From positions 124,001 to 188,000 of the forward strand of contig NZ_VUKC01000005.1 of assembly GCF_009193135.1 (NCBI RefSeq): a stretch of 64,000 nucleotides of DNA. Reading direction: 5' to 3'. Shown piece after piece: positions 50,994-59,438 of the stretch (its first letter is position 1; every line of letters begins with the position of its first letter). A program made the position numbers and the translations under genes. Source of the stretch: Georgenia satyanarayanai (GTDB taxonomy: Bacteria; Actinomycetota; Actinomycetes; Actinomycetales; Actinomycetaceae). A model generated the notes under the pieces. It searched no databases. It had not been told where the DNA came from and saw only the letters and a program-made list of their open reading frames with translations.

Positions 50994-51709
50994 TGGGCCG
51001 GAAGGTGGTCGCGGGCCCGGCCCGTGACGACGTCGACGTGCTCCTCGAGCGGCTCGGCGTCCACATCGACCCCGAGCTGCTCGTCCTCGCCCTCACCCAC
51101 CGCTCCTTCGCCCACGAGGCCGGCGGCATCCCGACCAACGAGCGCCTGGAGTTCCTCGGGGACACGGTGCTCGGGCTCGTCGTCACCGAGCGGCTCTACC
51201 GGGCCAACGCCGAGACCCCCGAGGGGGACCTCGCCCGGATGCGCGCGGCGACCGTGAGCCAGCGCGCGCTGGCCGGGGTCGCGCGGGAGCTCGGCCTGGG
51301 AGACTTCATCCTCCTCGGCCGTGGCGAGCTGGTGACCGGCGGACGGGAGAAGGACTCGATCCTCTCCGACACTGTCGAGGCCCTCATCGGCGCTGCCTAC
51401 CTGTGCAACGGGCTCGAGCCCACCCGCGCGATGATCGAGCGGCTCGTCGCCGGCCTGCTCGCGCAGGCCGCCACGCTGGGCGCCGGCCTGGACTGGAAGA
51501 CCAGCCTCCAGGAGCTCGTCGCCTCCCGCGGGCTGCCCGCCCCGACCTACGAGGTGGTCGGCACCGGCCCCGACCACGCGCGCAGCTTCACCGCCACCGT
51601 CATCGTCGCCGAGCAGCCGTGGGGCACGGGCGCCGGACCGGCGAAGAAGGTCGCCGAGCAGCAGGCCGCGGAGGACGCCTACACCCGTCTGCTCGCCGAG
51701 AGCGCCTGA
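50993..51709 (+). CDS. rnc: Ribonuclease III
   Basis: 238 aa; its ATG shares one base with the YceD stop (TGATG). RNase III signature [16 protein letters not shown], second acidic cluster [18 protein letters not shown], and a C-terminal double-stranded-RNA-binding domain (about 165-235, [24 protein letters not shown] and [14 protein letters not shown]). It cleaves rRNA precursors and structured RNAs. Confidence 0.97.
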   Translation: MGRKVVAGPARDDVDVLLERLGVHIDPELLVLALTHRSFAHEAGGIPTNERLEFLGDTVLGLVVTERLYRANAETPEGDLARMRAATVSQRALAGVARELGLGDFILLGRGELVTGGREKDSILSDTVEALIGAAYLCNGLEPTRAMIERLVAGLLAQAATLGAGLDWKTSLQELVASRGLPAPTYEVVGTGPDHARSFTATVIVAEQPWGTGAGPAKKVAEQQAAEDAYTRLLAESA

Positions 51710-51717
51710 GCGCGCCG

Positions 51718-52800
51718 ATGCCCGAGCTGCCCGAGGTCGAGACCGTCCGCGACGGCCTGGCCCGGCACGTGCTCGGCCGGCGGGTGGACGCCGTCGTCGT
51801 CCACCACCCGCGCGCGGTGCGCCGGCACGTGGGTGGGGCGCTCGACCTGCCCGGCCGGCTCACCGGGCGCACGCTCTCGGCCGCCGTGCGTCGCGGCAAG
51901 TACCTGTGGCTCGTGCTCGACGACGACGCCGAGGACGCGCTGCTCGTCCACCTCGGGATGAGCGGCCAGCTCCTCGTCCGCCGCGAGGACGCGGCGCTCA
52001 CCCTCCCCCCGCCCGAGCACCTCGTCCACCCCCCACCCCCCGCCGACAGCCGACTTACCGCCGACAGTCGACTTGCCGCCGACAGCCGACTTGCCGCCGA
52101 CAGCCGACTTACCGCCGACAGCCGACTTGCCGACGAGCGCCCGGCACCCACCGCCGCCCCCGGCGTCCCGCCCGACCCCACCCGCCACCTGCGCGTCTCC
52201 CTCGACCTCGACGACGGCGCCCGGCTGTGGTTCGTCGACCAGCGCACCTTCGGCCACCTGCTCGTCGCCGACCTCGTCCCGACGGCGGACGGCGCGCCGG
52301 GCGGACACGGCTCACCGGTCCCCGTGCTGCCCGCGCCCGCGGCCCACATCGCCCGCGACCCGCTCGACCCGCACCTCGACCGCGCCGCCCTCGCCCGCCG
52401 GCTGCGGCAGCGGCGCACCGAGGTCAAGCGCGCCCTCCTCGACCAGTCGCTCGTCTCCGGCATCGGGAACATCTACGCCGACGAGGCGCTGTGGCGCGCT
52501 CGCCTGCACCCGCGCCGCGCCACCGACCGCCTCACCCAGCGCGCGGCCCTGGAGCTCCTTGCCGCCGCCGAGGCCGTCATGCGCGAGGCCCTCGCGGCCG
52601 GTGGCACCTCCTTCGACGCGCTCTACGTCGACGTCGAGGGCGCCAGCGGCTACTTCGCGCGCTCGCTCGACGCCTACGGGCGCGCCGGCGAGCCCTGCCG
52701 ACGCTGCGGCACGCCCATGCGCCGCGAGTCCTTCATGGGCCGGTCCTCGACCTTCTGCCCGCGCTGCCAGCGCCCCTCGCGCGCTCACCCGCCGCGTTAG
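51718..52800 (+). CDS. mutM: Formamidopyrimidine-DNA glycosylase with repeat insertion
   Basis: 360 aa, about 70 longer than usual. The mature N-terminus [10 protein letters not shown] carries catalytic Pro and Glu; Lys61 is in [20 protein letters not shown] forms the DNA-binding H2TH; the C-terminal zinc finger is CRRCGTPM...CPRCQ. It excises 8-oxoguanine and formamidopyrimidines. The extra length is a Pro-rich insertion (about 96-150) in the N-terminal domain that contains five copies of xADSRL (108-137) encoded by an 18-bp repeat. The insertion falls in a loop before the strand [16 protein letters not shown], so activity may be kept. ATG at 51718, 8 bp after rnc. Confidence 0.95.
   Translation: MPELPEVETVRDGLARHVLGRRVDAVVVHHPRAVRRHVGGALDLPGRLTGRTLSAAVRRGKYLWLVLDDDAEDALLVHLGMSGQLLVRREDAALTLPPPEHLVHPPPPADSRLTADSRLAADSRLAADSRLTADSRLADERPAPTAAPGVPPDPTRHLRVSLDLDDGARLWFVDQRTFGHLLVADLVPTADGAPGGHGSPVPVLPAPAAHIARDPLDPHLDRAALARRLRQRRTEVKRALLDQSLVSGIGNIYADEALWRARLHPRRATDRLTQRAALELLAAAEAVMREALAAGGTSFDALYVDVEGASGYFARSLDAYGRAGEPCRRCGTPMRRESFMGRSSTFCPRCQRPSRAHPPR
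52039..52128 (+). repeat. Five tandem copies of the 18-bp coding repeat inside mutM
   Basis: Units start at 52039, 52057, 52075, 52093 and 52111. The first, CCCGCCGACAGCCGACTT, is identical to the unit in the fusion gene at 4106-4159. The others differ at the first base (A or G) and one has a C-to-T change. All are in frame as (P/T/A)ADSRL. Confidence 0.95.
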
Positions 52801-52839
52801 GTGTGGGGTGTTGGACCTCAGAGGTCCAACACTCCACAC
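52801..52839. terminator. Long near-perfect palindrome after mutM
   Basis: 19-base arms (52801-52819 and 52821-52839, one mismatch) around a single A, starting at the base after the mutM stop. It lies between convergent mutM and the aldehyde dehydrogenase gene, so a bidirectional terminator is likely; a dispersed palindrome is the alternative. Confidence 0.75.
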
Positions 52840-52898
52840 CCAGCCCGACCGGACCGGGCGGTGCCGCGAGAAGGTGCGCGCCCGGCGCTGAGCGACCG

Positions 52899-54296
52899 TC
52901 AGAGCAGGCGCCGCGCCAGCGCCCGCCGCACGGCGGTGAAGGACGGACGGATGGCGCCGAGCGTGTCGGGTGTCAGCGGCTTGCGCACAACCGGCTTGGC
53001 GTGGCTGAAGGTCCGCACCGAGGCCTCCCCGTGGTACGCCCCCATCCCGGAGGGCCCGACGCCGCCGAACGGCAGGGACGGCATCGACGCCTGGACGAGC
53101 GGCACGTCCAGACCCACCGCGCCCGACGACGTCTCCCGCAGCAGGCGGGCCTGCACTCCTTCGTCGGCGGTGAAGGCGTACAGCGCCAGGGGCTTGTCCC
53201 CGCCGCGGACGTGCGCGATCGCGGCGTCGAGGTCGGGCACCGGGACGATCGGGAGCACCGGCCCGAAGATCTCCTCGGCCATGACGGGGGAGTCGGGGGA
53301 GACGTCGGCGAGCACGGTCGGGGGCACGTAGCGCCGGGCCACGTCCGTCTCCCCGCCGACGACGACGCGCGCGCCGGCGGCGACGGACTCCGTCACCAGC
53401 CGGTCGAGCCGAGCGGCGTGCTCGCTCGTGACGATCCGCCCGAAGTCCGGGCTGGCGGCCGGGTCGGCGCCGTACATGGCGCGGATCTCGCGGGCCAGCA
53501 GCGGCTCGAGGGCCCGGGCGACGTCGGGCGGCGCGAGGAGGTAGTCGGGGGCGACGCAGGTCTGGCCGGCGTTGACGAGCTTGCCCCAGGCGATGCGCCG
53601 GGCCGCGGCGGGCAGGTCGGTGGTGGCGTCGACCCACGCGGGGGACTTGCCGCCGAGCTCGAGGGTGACGGGCGTCAGGTGCCGGGCGGCCGCCGTCATG
53701 ACGATCCGCGCGACCCGCCCCCCGCCGGTGAACACGATGTGGTCGAACCGCTCCTCCAGCAGCTCGGTGGTCTGCTCCGGGCCGCCGGTGACGACCGTGA
53801 CGCCGTCGAGGTAGCGCGGCACGAGCCGCTGGAGGAGCTCGGCGGTGCGCGGCGCGAGCTCCGACGGCTTGAGCGCGGCGGTGTTGCCCGCCGCCAGCGC
53901 CCCGACGAGCGGGCCGAGGAGGAGGAAGACCGGGTAGTTCCACGGGGCGATGACGAGGACGACGCCGAGCGGCTCGAGGACGAGGGAGGCCCGCGCCGGC
54001 TGGTACTGCCACGGCACGCCCACCCGCCGCGGCGCGAGCCACCGGCGCAGGTGCTTGCGGGTGTGGCGGATCTCCGCGAGGAGGACGCCGATCTCGGACA
54101 GGTACGCCTCGGTCGACGACTTGCCCAGGTCGGCGTGCAGCGCCCGTTCGATGTCGCGGGCGTTCTCGCCGGCGAGCGCGGCCAGCCGGTCCAGCTGCCG
54201 CAGCCGCCACGCCAGCGGCCGGGTCACCCCGGTGTCGAAGCGGTCACGCACGCGCTGGACGACGACGGCGGCGGTCTCGGTGGGGGCGCTGGTCAC
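52899..54296 (-). CDS. Aldehyde dehydrogenase (ALDH3-like)
   Basis: 465 aa from a GTG at 54296, 6 bases behind TACCCT (54308-54303), likely leaderless. Motifs: [47 protein letters not shown] (FTGG where FTGS is usual), [11 protein letters not shown] with the general-base Glu, and [11 protein letters not shown] with catalytic Cys247. Length and the lack of an oligomerisation tail fit class 3, NAD(P)-dependent oxidation of fatty or aromatic aldehydes. Confidence 0.94.
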   Translation of the reverse strand: MTSAPTETAAVVVQRVRDRFDTGVTRPLAWRLRQLDRLAALAGENARDIERALHADLGKSSTEAYLSEIGVLLAEIRHTRKHLRRWLAPRRVGVPWQYQPARASLVLEPLGVVLVIAPWNYPVFLLLGPLVGALAAGNTAALKPSELAPRTAELLQRLVPRYLDGVTVVTGGPEQTTELLEERFDHIVFTGGGRVARIVMTAAARHLTPVTLELGGKSPAWVDATTDLPAAARRIAWGKLVNAGQTCVAPDYLLAPPDVARALEPLLAREIRAMYGADPAASPDFGRIVTSEHAARLDRLVTESVAAGARVVVGGETDVARRYVPPTVLADVSPDSPVMAEEIFGPVLPIVPVPDLDAAIAHVRGGDKPLALYAFTADEGVQARLLRETSSGAVGLDVPLVQASMPSLPFGGVGPSGMGAYHGEASVRTFSHAKPVVRKPLTPDTLGAIRPSFTAVRRALARRLL

Positions 54297-54399
54297 CCCG
54301 CGAGGGTACGCGGCGAGCGTCGGCCGCCGGCGCCACGGAATCTCCGGGATCCCGTCGAGCCGTGCCCACCGGCGCCGCCGGGGGCGCTAGGGTCGAGGC

Positions 54400-55056
54400 G
54401 TGACCGAGCAGACCGCCTCCGGACCGCGTGACATCCGCGTCATGATCATCGACGACCACGAGGTGGTGCGGCGCGGCATCGCCGAGATCGTCGACCGCGC
54501 CGACGGGCTCACCGTCGTCGCCGAGGGCGGCTCGGTCGCCGAGACGCTGCGCCGCGCGCCGCTCGTGCGGCCCGAGATCCTCCTCGTCGACCTCCAGCTG
54601 CCCGACGGCACCGGCATCGACATCATCCGCGCACTGCGTGAGTCGGTCCCCGAGGCCCGCGCCGTCGTCCTCACCTCCTTCGACGACGACGACGCGCTCG
54701 CCGAGGCCCTCGACGCCGGTGCCCGCGCCTACCTCCTCAAGACGGTCCGCGGGGCCGAGATCGCCGACGTCATCAAGGCCGTGGCCGCGGGCCGCACGCT
54801 CCTCGACGAGCGCACCGTCACCCGCCGCCGCGCCGACCACGACGACCCGACGGCGGACCTCACCCCGTCCGAGCGCAAGGTCCTCGACCTCATCGGCGAC
54901 GGTCTGTCCAACCGTGAGATCGGCGAGAAGCTGGGTGTCGCGGAGAAGACGGTGAAGAACCACATCACCGCCCTGCTGGCGAAGATGGGCCTGCAGCGCC
55001 GCACCCAGGTCGCGGCGTGGGTGGCCGGTCAGCGCGCCAAGGGCTGGCGCGCCTGA
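54400..55056 (+). CDS. DosR/DevR-like response regulator
   Basis: 218 aa, GTG 6 bases behind TAGGGT (54388-54393), likely leaderless. Receiver domain with acidic pair Asp18/Asp19 and phosphoacceptor Asp64 (LLVDLQLPDG), Lys in YLLKTV. The LuxR-type helix-turn-helix LTPSERKVLDLIGDGLSNREIGEKLGVAEKTVKNHITALLAKMG is very close to mycobacterial DosR in its recognition helix (AEKTVKN) and in the following QRRTQ. The likely partner is the GAF kinase at 55909, and a DosR-box-like site lies before cydA. Confidence 0.92.
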   Translation: MTEQTASGPRDIRVMIIDDHEVVRRGIAEIVDRADGLTVVAEGGSVAETLRRAPLVRPEILLVDLQLPDGTGIDIIRALRESVPEARAVVLTSFDDDDALAEALDAGARAYLLKTVRGAEIADVIKAVAAGRTLLDERTVTRRRADHDDPTADLTPSERKVLDLIGDGLSNREIGEKLGVAEKTVKNHITALLAKMGLQRRTQVAAWVAGQRAKGWRA

Positions 55057-55066
55057 CCGACCCCGC

Positions 55067-55843
55067 TCAGCGGCGCACCGCGACGGCGAACACCCGCCGG
55101 AAGGGCAGGACAGTGCCCCAGGCCTCGGCCGGGTAGGCCTCGCGCAGCCGGGCACGGTACTCCTCGGCGAACTCCTCCCGCCGCCCGTCGGGCAGCGCGT
55201 GGAGCAGCGGCCGGGCGCCGGTGCCGCGTACCCACTCCCACACCGGGTCGGGCCCGCTCAGCACGTGCAGGTAGGTCGTCTCCCAGGCATCGACCGCGCA
55301 CCCCAGGCGGCCGAGCACCCCGAGGTAGTCGTCGGGACCGGGCACGGCGGGTCGTCGCGCGGCCTCCGGGACGCCGTACCGACCGGCCAGCTCGCGCAGG
55401 ATCCGGTGGCTCGGCGCGTCGTGGTTCCCGGGTATCTGGACTGCTAGCCGACCTCCGGGCGCCAGCAGGTCGACGAGGGCCGGCAGGAGGCCGAGGTGGT
55501 CCGGCACCCACTGGAGGGCCGCGTTGCTCACCACGACGTCGCAGCTGCCCGGGGCGCGGTGGGCGACCCACGCGCGCAGGTCGGCCTCCTCGACGGTCAG
55601 CCGTCCGGCGAGGGCCGCGGGCAGGGCCCGCGCGCCGGTGACCATGTCAGGCGAGGAGTCGACGCCGACGACCTCTGCACCGGGCCAGCGCTCGGCGAGG
55701 GTGGCGGTGAGCTCACCGCTCCCGCAGCCGAGGTCGACGACGGTGCGTGGGTCCACGGCGTCCACCTGCGCCAGGAGGTCCCGGAAGGGTCGGCCGCGGG
55801 CCCCGGCGAAGCGCGCGTACTGGACGCGGTCCCAGTCGGACAT
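55067..55843 (-). CDS. tam: Trans-aconitate 2-methyltransferase-like SAM methyltransferase
   Basis: 258 aa from the ATG at 55843 (MSDWDRVQYARFAGARGRPFRDLL, the usual Tam start is W-D-x-x-x-Y). SAM motif VVDLGCGSGELTATLAERWPGAEVVGVDSSPDM, then VVSNAALQWVPDHLGLL and PGGRLAVQIPGNHDAPSH, all typical of Tam. It methylates trans-aconitate, relieving aconitase inhibition. Two tandem operator-like palindromes lie 14-44 bp before the start. It converges on the DosR-like gene with an 10-bp gap. Confidence 0.88.
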   Translation of the reverse strand: MSDWDRVQYARFAGARGRPFRDLLAQVDAVDPRTVVDLGCGSGELTATLAERWPGAEVVGVDSSPDMVTGARALPAALAGRLTVEEADLRAWVAHRAPGSCDVVVSNAALQWVPDHLGLLPALVDLLAPGGRLAVQIPGNHDAPSHRILRELAGRYGVPEAARRPAVPGPDDYLGVLGRLGCAVDAWETTYLHVLSGPDPVWEWVRGTGARPLLHALPDGRREEFAEEYRARLREAYPAEAWGTVLPFRRVFAVAVRR

Positions 55844-55856
55844 CGGTGCTCCTTTT

Positions 55857-55887
55857 ATCTCGACATCAAGAATCTTGACATCAAGAT
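55857..55887 (-). promoter_or_regulatory. Two tandem MarR/TamR-like operators before tam
   Basis: ATCTCGACATCAAGAA (55857-55872) and ATCTTGACATCAAGAT (55872-55887) share one base and repeat every 15 bp. The second is a palindrome except for its two central bases. The block is strikingly AT-rich for this genome. Sites of this shape are bound by MarR-family repressors such as TamR; no such gene is in the window. Confidence 0.7.
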
Positions 55888-55908
55888 AACCGACGGGAAC
55901 GGCCGTTG

Positions 55909-57621
55909 TCAGGCGAGCGGCACCTGCCACGACAGCAGCGTGCCCTCGCCCGACTCCGCGCGGCCCAGGGAGAAGGTGCCGCCGTGGCGCCGGGCGCGCA
56001 CGGCGAGGTTGTCCAGCCCCGAGCGGCGCGTGGACGCGCGGTCCACGCCCACGCCGTCGTCCTCGACCTCGACGGCGACCCGCCCGTGGACGCCGGAGCC
56101 CCGGACGGTGACGCGCACCTGCACCGAGGACGCGCGCGCGTGGCGCGCGGCGTTGGCCAGTCCCTCCCGGACGACGGCGACGACGTCGTCGGCGATGTCG
56201 TCGTCCACGCGCGCGTCGAGGAGCTCGGCGGGGGAGGCGGCGAGGTCGAGGTCGTCGTCGCCGTCGCGCACCAGCCGCCCGTCGACGGCGATGAGGAGGG
56301 AGGGCGCGAAGCCGAGCCCGGTCCGGGCCAGGGAGGTCTCGCGCCGCAGCCGCTCGACCAGGCCGACGGCCTCGTCCGGCTCGCGCAGGGAGTGGACGAT
56401 GGACCGGATCTGGCGCACGCTCTCGTCGACGCTCGTGAGGGCGTCCTCCAGGCGCTCGGCGATCCACGCCGTCCCCGGGTTCCCGACGGCGGCCACCCGC
56501 ACGGTCTCCAGCTGCATGCCGGTGGCGAAGAGCTGCTGGACGGCGAGGTCGTGGAGGTCGCGGGAGATGCGCTGACGCTCCTCGAGGAGCGAGGACACGT
56601 CCTCGGCGTGCCGGGCTGCCGCCAGCTCGAGCGCGACGGCGGCCTGCGCGGCGACGACCTCCGCGACCTCGAGCTCGGAGGGCGTGAACTCCGCCCCGCC
56701 CTGCAGCCGCAGGAGGATGAGCACGCCGCGGCCCACGCCCTGGGACATCATCGGCGCGTACAGGGCGGGCCCGTAGCGCACGAGCTGGGGCACCCGCAGC
56801 GAGCGCGCGCGCGACATCGAGTCGACGATCATCCCGACGCCGTTGGCCAGGACGGTCCGCGCCCGACCCTCCGGGGGGAAGACCGCGCCGACGACGTCCT
56901 GGGCGCCCTCGCCGTCGGCGATCTCGCACATCCACGTGTCGCCCACCGAGGGCAGCACGATGAGGGCGGCGTCGGCGCGGGCGACCTCGCGCACCTTGGC
57001 GGCGATGAGCTCGAGCGCCTCCTCCTCCTCGGTGCCCGACAGGAGCTGGGTGGTGATCTCCTGGCTCACGGCCACCCAGCGCTCGCGGTCGCGGGCGTCG
57101 GCGTAGCGCTGGGCGTTGACGACGGCGACGGCCGCCGCGGAGGCGAGCTGCTCCATCGCGCGGGCGTCGTCCTCGGTGAAGCCACCGGGCTTGTCCGCGA
57201 GGTAGAGCCGCCCGAAGACCTGCTCGCGGATCCGCACCGGCACACCGAGGAAACCCTCCATGTGGGGGTGCGCGGCGGGCCAGCCGCCGAAGGCGGGGTG
57301 CGTGGTGATCGAGTCGAGCAGGAGGTGGCCGTGGGTCGGGATGTGGGCGAAGAGCCCGCCGCCGTGCGGCGGGTGCCCGAGGCGGCGCTCGGTCTCCTCG
57401 TCGATGCCGTGCTGGACGAACGTGGCGGTGTCACCGCGGTTGTCGAGGACGGCGAGGGCCGCGTAGCGCGCGCCGGTCAGGGTGCTCGCTCCGTCGACGA
57501 ACCCCTTGAGGACGGTGTCGAGGTCGAGGCTCGAGGTGAGCCCGATGGCGGCACCGAGCAGTCTCGCGCGTGCCTCCCGGTCCGGCATGACGACCCTCGC
57601 TCCCTGCGTGCACGTGCTCAC
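55909..57621 (-). CDS. DosS/DevS-like GAF-domain sensor histidine kinase
   Basis: 570 aa. The GTG at 57621 forms a 4-bp GTGA overlap with the cydC stop, which decides the start. Two GAF domains (about 30-165 and 190-335) precede a HisKA_3 helix RISRDLHDLAVQQL (His357) and an HATPase domain (VREGLANAARHARAS, DNLAVRARRHGG). In GAF-A the stretch GWPAAHPHMEGFLGVPVRI aligns with DosS GFPPYHPPMRTFLGVPVRV; its His118 matches the proximal haem His. It is thus probably a haem-based O2/NO/CO or redox sensor that phosphorylates the DosR-like protein. Coupling to cydC puts the sensor in the oxidase operon. Confidence 0.92.
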   Translation of the reverse strand: MSTCTQGARVVMPDREARARLLGAAIGLTSSLDLDTVLKGFVDGASTLTGARYAALAVLDNRGDTATFVQHGIDEETERRLGHPPHGGGLFAHIPTHGHLLLDSITTHPAFGGWPAAHPHMEGFLGVPVRIREQVFGRLYLADKPGGFTEDDARAMEQLASAAAVAVVNAQRYADARDRERWVAVSQEITTQLLSGTEEEEALELIAAKVREVARADAALIVLPSVGDTWMCEIADGEGAQDVVGAVFPPEGRARTVLANGVGMIVDSMSRARSLRVPQLVRYGPALYAPMMSQGVGRGVLILLRLQGGAEFTPSELEVAEVVAAQAAVALELAAARHAEDVSSLLEERQRISRDLHDLAVQQLFATGMQLETVRVAAVGNPGTAWIAERLEDALTSVDESVRQIRSIVHSLREPDEAVGLVERLRRETSLARTGLGFAPSLLIAVDGRLVRDGDDDLDLAASPAELLDARVDDDIADDVVAVVREGLANAARHARASSVQVRVTVRGSGVHGRVAVEVEDDGVGVDRASTRRSGLDNLAVRARRHGGTFSLGRAESGEGTLLSWQVPLA

Positions 57622-59438
57622 CGCGCCTCCTGCTGCACGGCCCACCGGTAGCTGGGCAGCGTCTGGAGGAGGTGCTCGTGAGTTCCTCTCGCGAGCACGG
57701 TAGCCGGTCCCCGCGACGCACCGAGCACGACGACCTCGTCCGCGGCCGAGAGAGGCGCGAGCCGGTGGGTGACGAGGAGGACGCCACGGCCGGGGTCGCG
57801 CGCGCCGAGCAGGTCACCGACGAGACGGTCCGCGGTGTCCGGGTCGAGGTGCTCACCCGGCTCGTCGAGGAGCAGCAGCGGCGCCCGGCTCGCCAGGGCG
57901 CGGGCGAGGAGGAGCCGGCGGCGCTCGCCGCCGGACAGGGACGTCGCGCCGCTGTCGAGCAGGGTGTCGACGCCGTCGGGCAGGGCAGCGAGCCACCCGC
58001 CGAGGCCCGCGCGGCCCAGGAGCTGGACGGCCTCCGCGGGGGTGACGTCGCCGCGCGCCACCCGGAGGTTCTCCAGCACCGTGGTGCCGAAGACGTGCGC
58101 GTCCTCGGCGGTGAGGACGACGGCGCCGCTCACGGCACGCCGGTCCAGCGCCGCGACAGGGGCAGTGCCGAGCAGGACGTCGCCGTGCTGCGGCGGGAGC
58201 AGTCCGGCGAGGGTGAGCAGGAGGGTGGTCTTGCCGATCCCGCTGGGGCCGACGACGGCGACGCTGCGTCCCGGCCGCAGGTCCAGGTCCAGCCCGCGGG
58301 CCACCACCCCGGTCCGCGGCCAGCCGACGGCCAGGTCCCGGGCCCGCAGCACGGGCGGGTCGCCGGCGCGCGGGGCGGTCCCGGCACCGGGGCGTGCGCC
58401 CGTGGCACCGGGGGCCGCCTCCCGGGCCTCCCTGCCGCTGTCACGAGCGCTCCCGGCGCCGTCGAGCAGCGCGGTCACCCGCACGGCCGCCTCGGCGGAG
58501 CGGACGAGCTGGACGGCGGCCGGCCCGAGCAGCGCGGTGCCCTCGAAGGCGGCGAGCGGGGTGAGGACGACGACCGCCAGCTCCACCGCCTCCATCGTCC
58601 CGGCCACGGTCGCGTGCACACCGAGGACGAGCGCCGCGAGGACCGCGATCCCCAGGGCGAGGTGGTCGGCGCCGGCGGCCAGCGCCGCGGGCCGGGCGGC
58701 GGCGTCCTTCGCGCGGGCCAGGCGCTGCTCGGTGCCGGCGAGGGCGGCGCGAGCCCGGGGGAGCCCACAGGAGACCGTGAGCTCGGCGGCCCCCTCCACC
58801 ATCGCCATCGCCCCGGCGGTCAGCTCGGTGCGTGCGCGTGCCTGGGCGAGCTCGTCGAGACGGGCGGCGCGCACGGTGAGCAGCGGCCCGCCGAGGCCGG
58901 CGAGGAGCAGGCACGCGGCGAGCACGGCGCCGACGCCGAGGTGGAGCCACGCGACGAGCGTGACCGTCCCGACGCCGACGACGGCGGCCACGGCGGCCGG
59001 CAGCAGCGCCCGCACGACGACGTCCCCCACGGCGTCGACGTCCGCGCCGGTGCGGGCGAGCACATCACCGCGGCGCAGCCCCGCCACGACGTCGGTGGGG
59101 GCGTCCGCGAGGGCGGTGTAGACGCGCTCGCGCAGCGTCGCCATCCCGCGCAGCGCGACCTCGTGGGACACGAGCCGCTCGACGTAGCGCATGAGGCCGC
59201 GCGCGATCCCGAAGGTCCGCACGGCCACGGAGGCGACCCCGAGCTCGAGGACCGGCGGCATCTGGGAGGCGCGGGCGATGAGCCAGGCAGCGGTGGCGGA
59301 CAGCCCGACCGCACTGCCCAGCCCCGCGGTGCCGGCGAGCACGGCGAGGAGGAAGCGCCACCGGTCGAGGTCGAGGAGGTCGACGGCGCGACGCAGCGCG
59401 CGGCGCTCGGCGGGGGACAGGGGCAGGAGACGGCTCAC
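57618..59438 (-). CDS. cydC: Thiol reductant ABC exporter subunit CydC
   Basis: 606 aa, GTG overlapping the cydD stop by 4 bp. N-terminal six-helix exporter domain (LSATAAWLIARASQMPPVLELGVASVAVRTFGIARGLMRYVERLVSHEVALR is the classic CydC segment), then ATPase with GPSGIGKTT, a Pro-rich linker (about 330-360), LSGGERRRLLLARALA and LLLLDEPGEHLD. With CydD it exports cysteine/glutathione and haem needed to assemble cytochrome bd. Confidence 0.96.
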   Translation of the reverse strand: MSRLLPLSPAERRALRRAVDLLDLDRWRFLLAVLAGTAGLGSAVGLSATAAWLIARASQMPPVLELGVASVAVRTFGIARGLMRYVERLVSHEVALRGMATLRERVYTALADAPTDVVAGLRRGDVLARTGADVDAVGDVVVRALLPAAVAAVVGVGTVTLVAWLHLGVGAVLAACLLLAGLGGPLLTVRAARLDELAQARARTELTAGAMAMVEGAAELTVSCGLPRARAALAGTEQRLARAKDAAARPAALAAGADHLALGIAVLAALVLGVHATVAGTMEAVELAVVVLTPLAAFEGTALLGPAAVQLVRSAEAAVRVTALLDGAGSARDSGREAREAAPGATGARPGAGTAPRAGDPPVLRARDLAVGWPRTGVVARGLDLDLRPGRSVAVVGPSGIGKTTLLLTLAGLLPPQHGDVLLGTAPVAALDRRAVSGAVVLTAEDAHVFGTTVLENLRVARGDVTPAEAVQLLGRAGLGGWLAALPDGVDTLLDSGATSLSGGERRRLLLARALASRAPLLLLDEPGEHLDPDTADRLVGDLLGARDPGRGVLLVTHRLAPLSAADEVVVLGASRGPATVLARGTHEHLLQTLPSYRWAVQQEAR

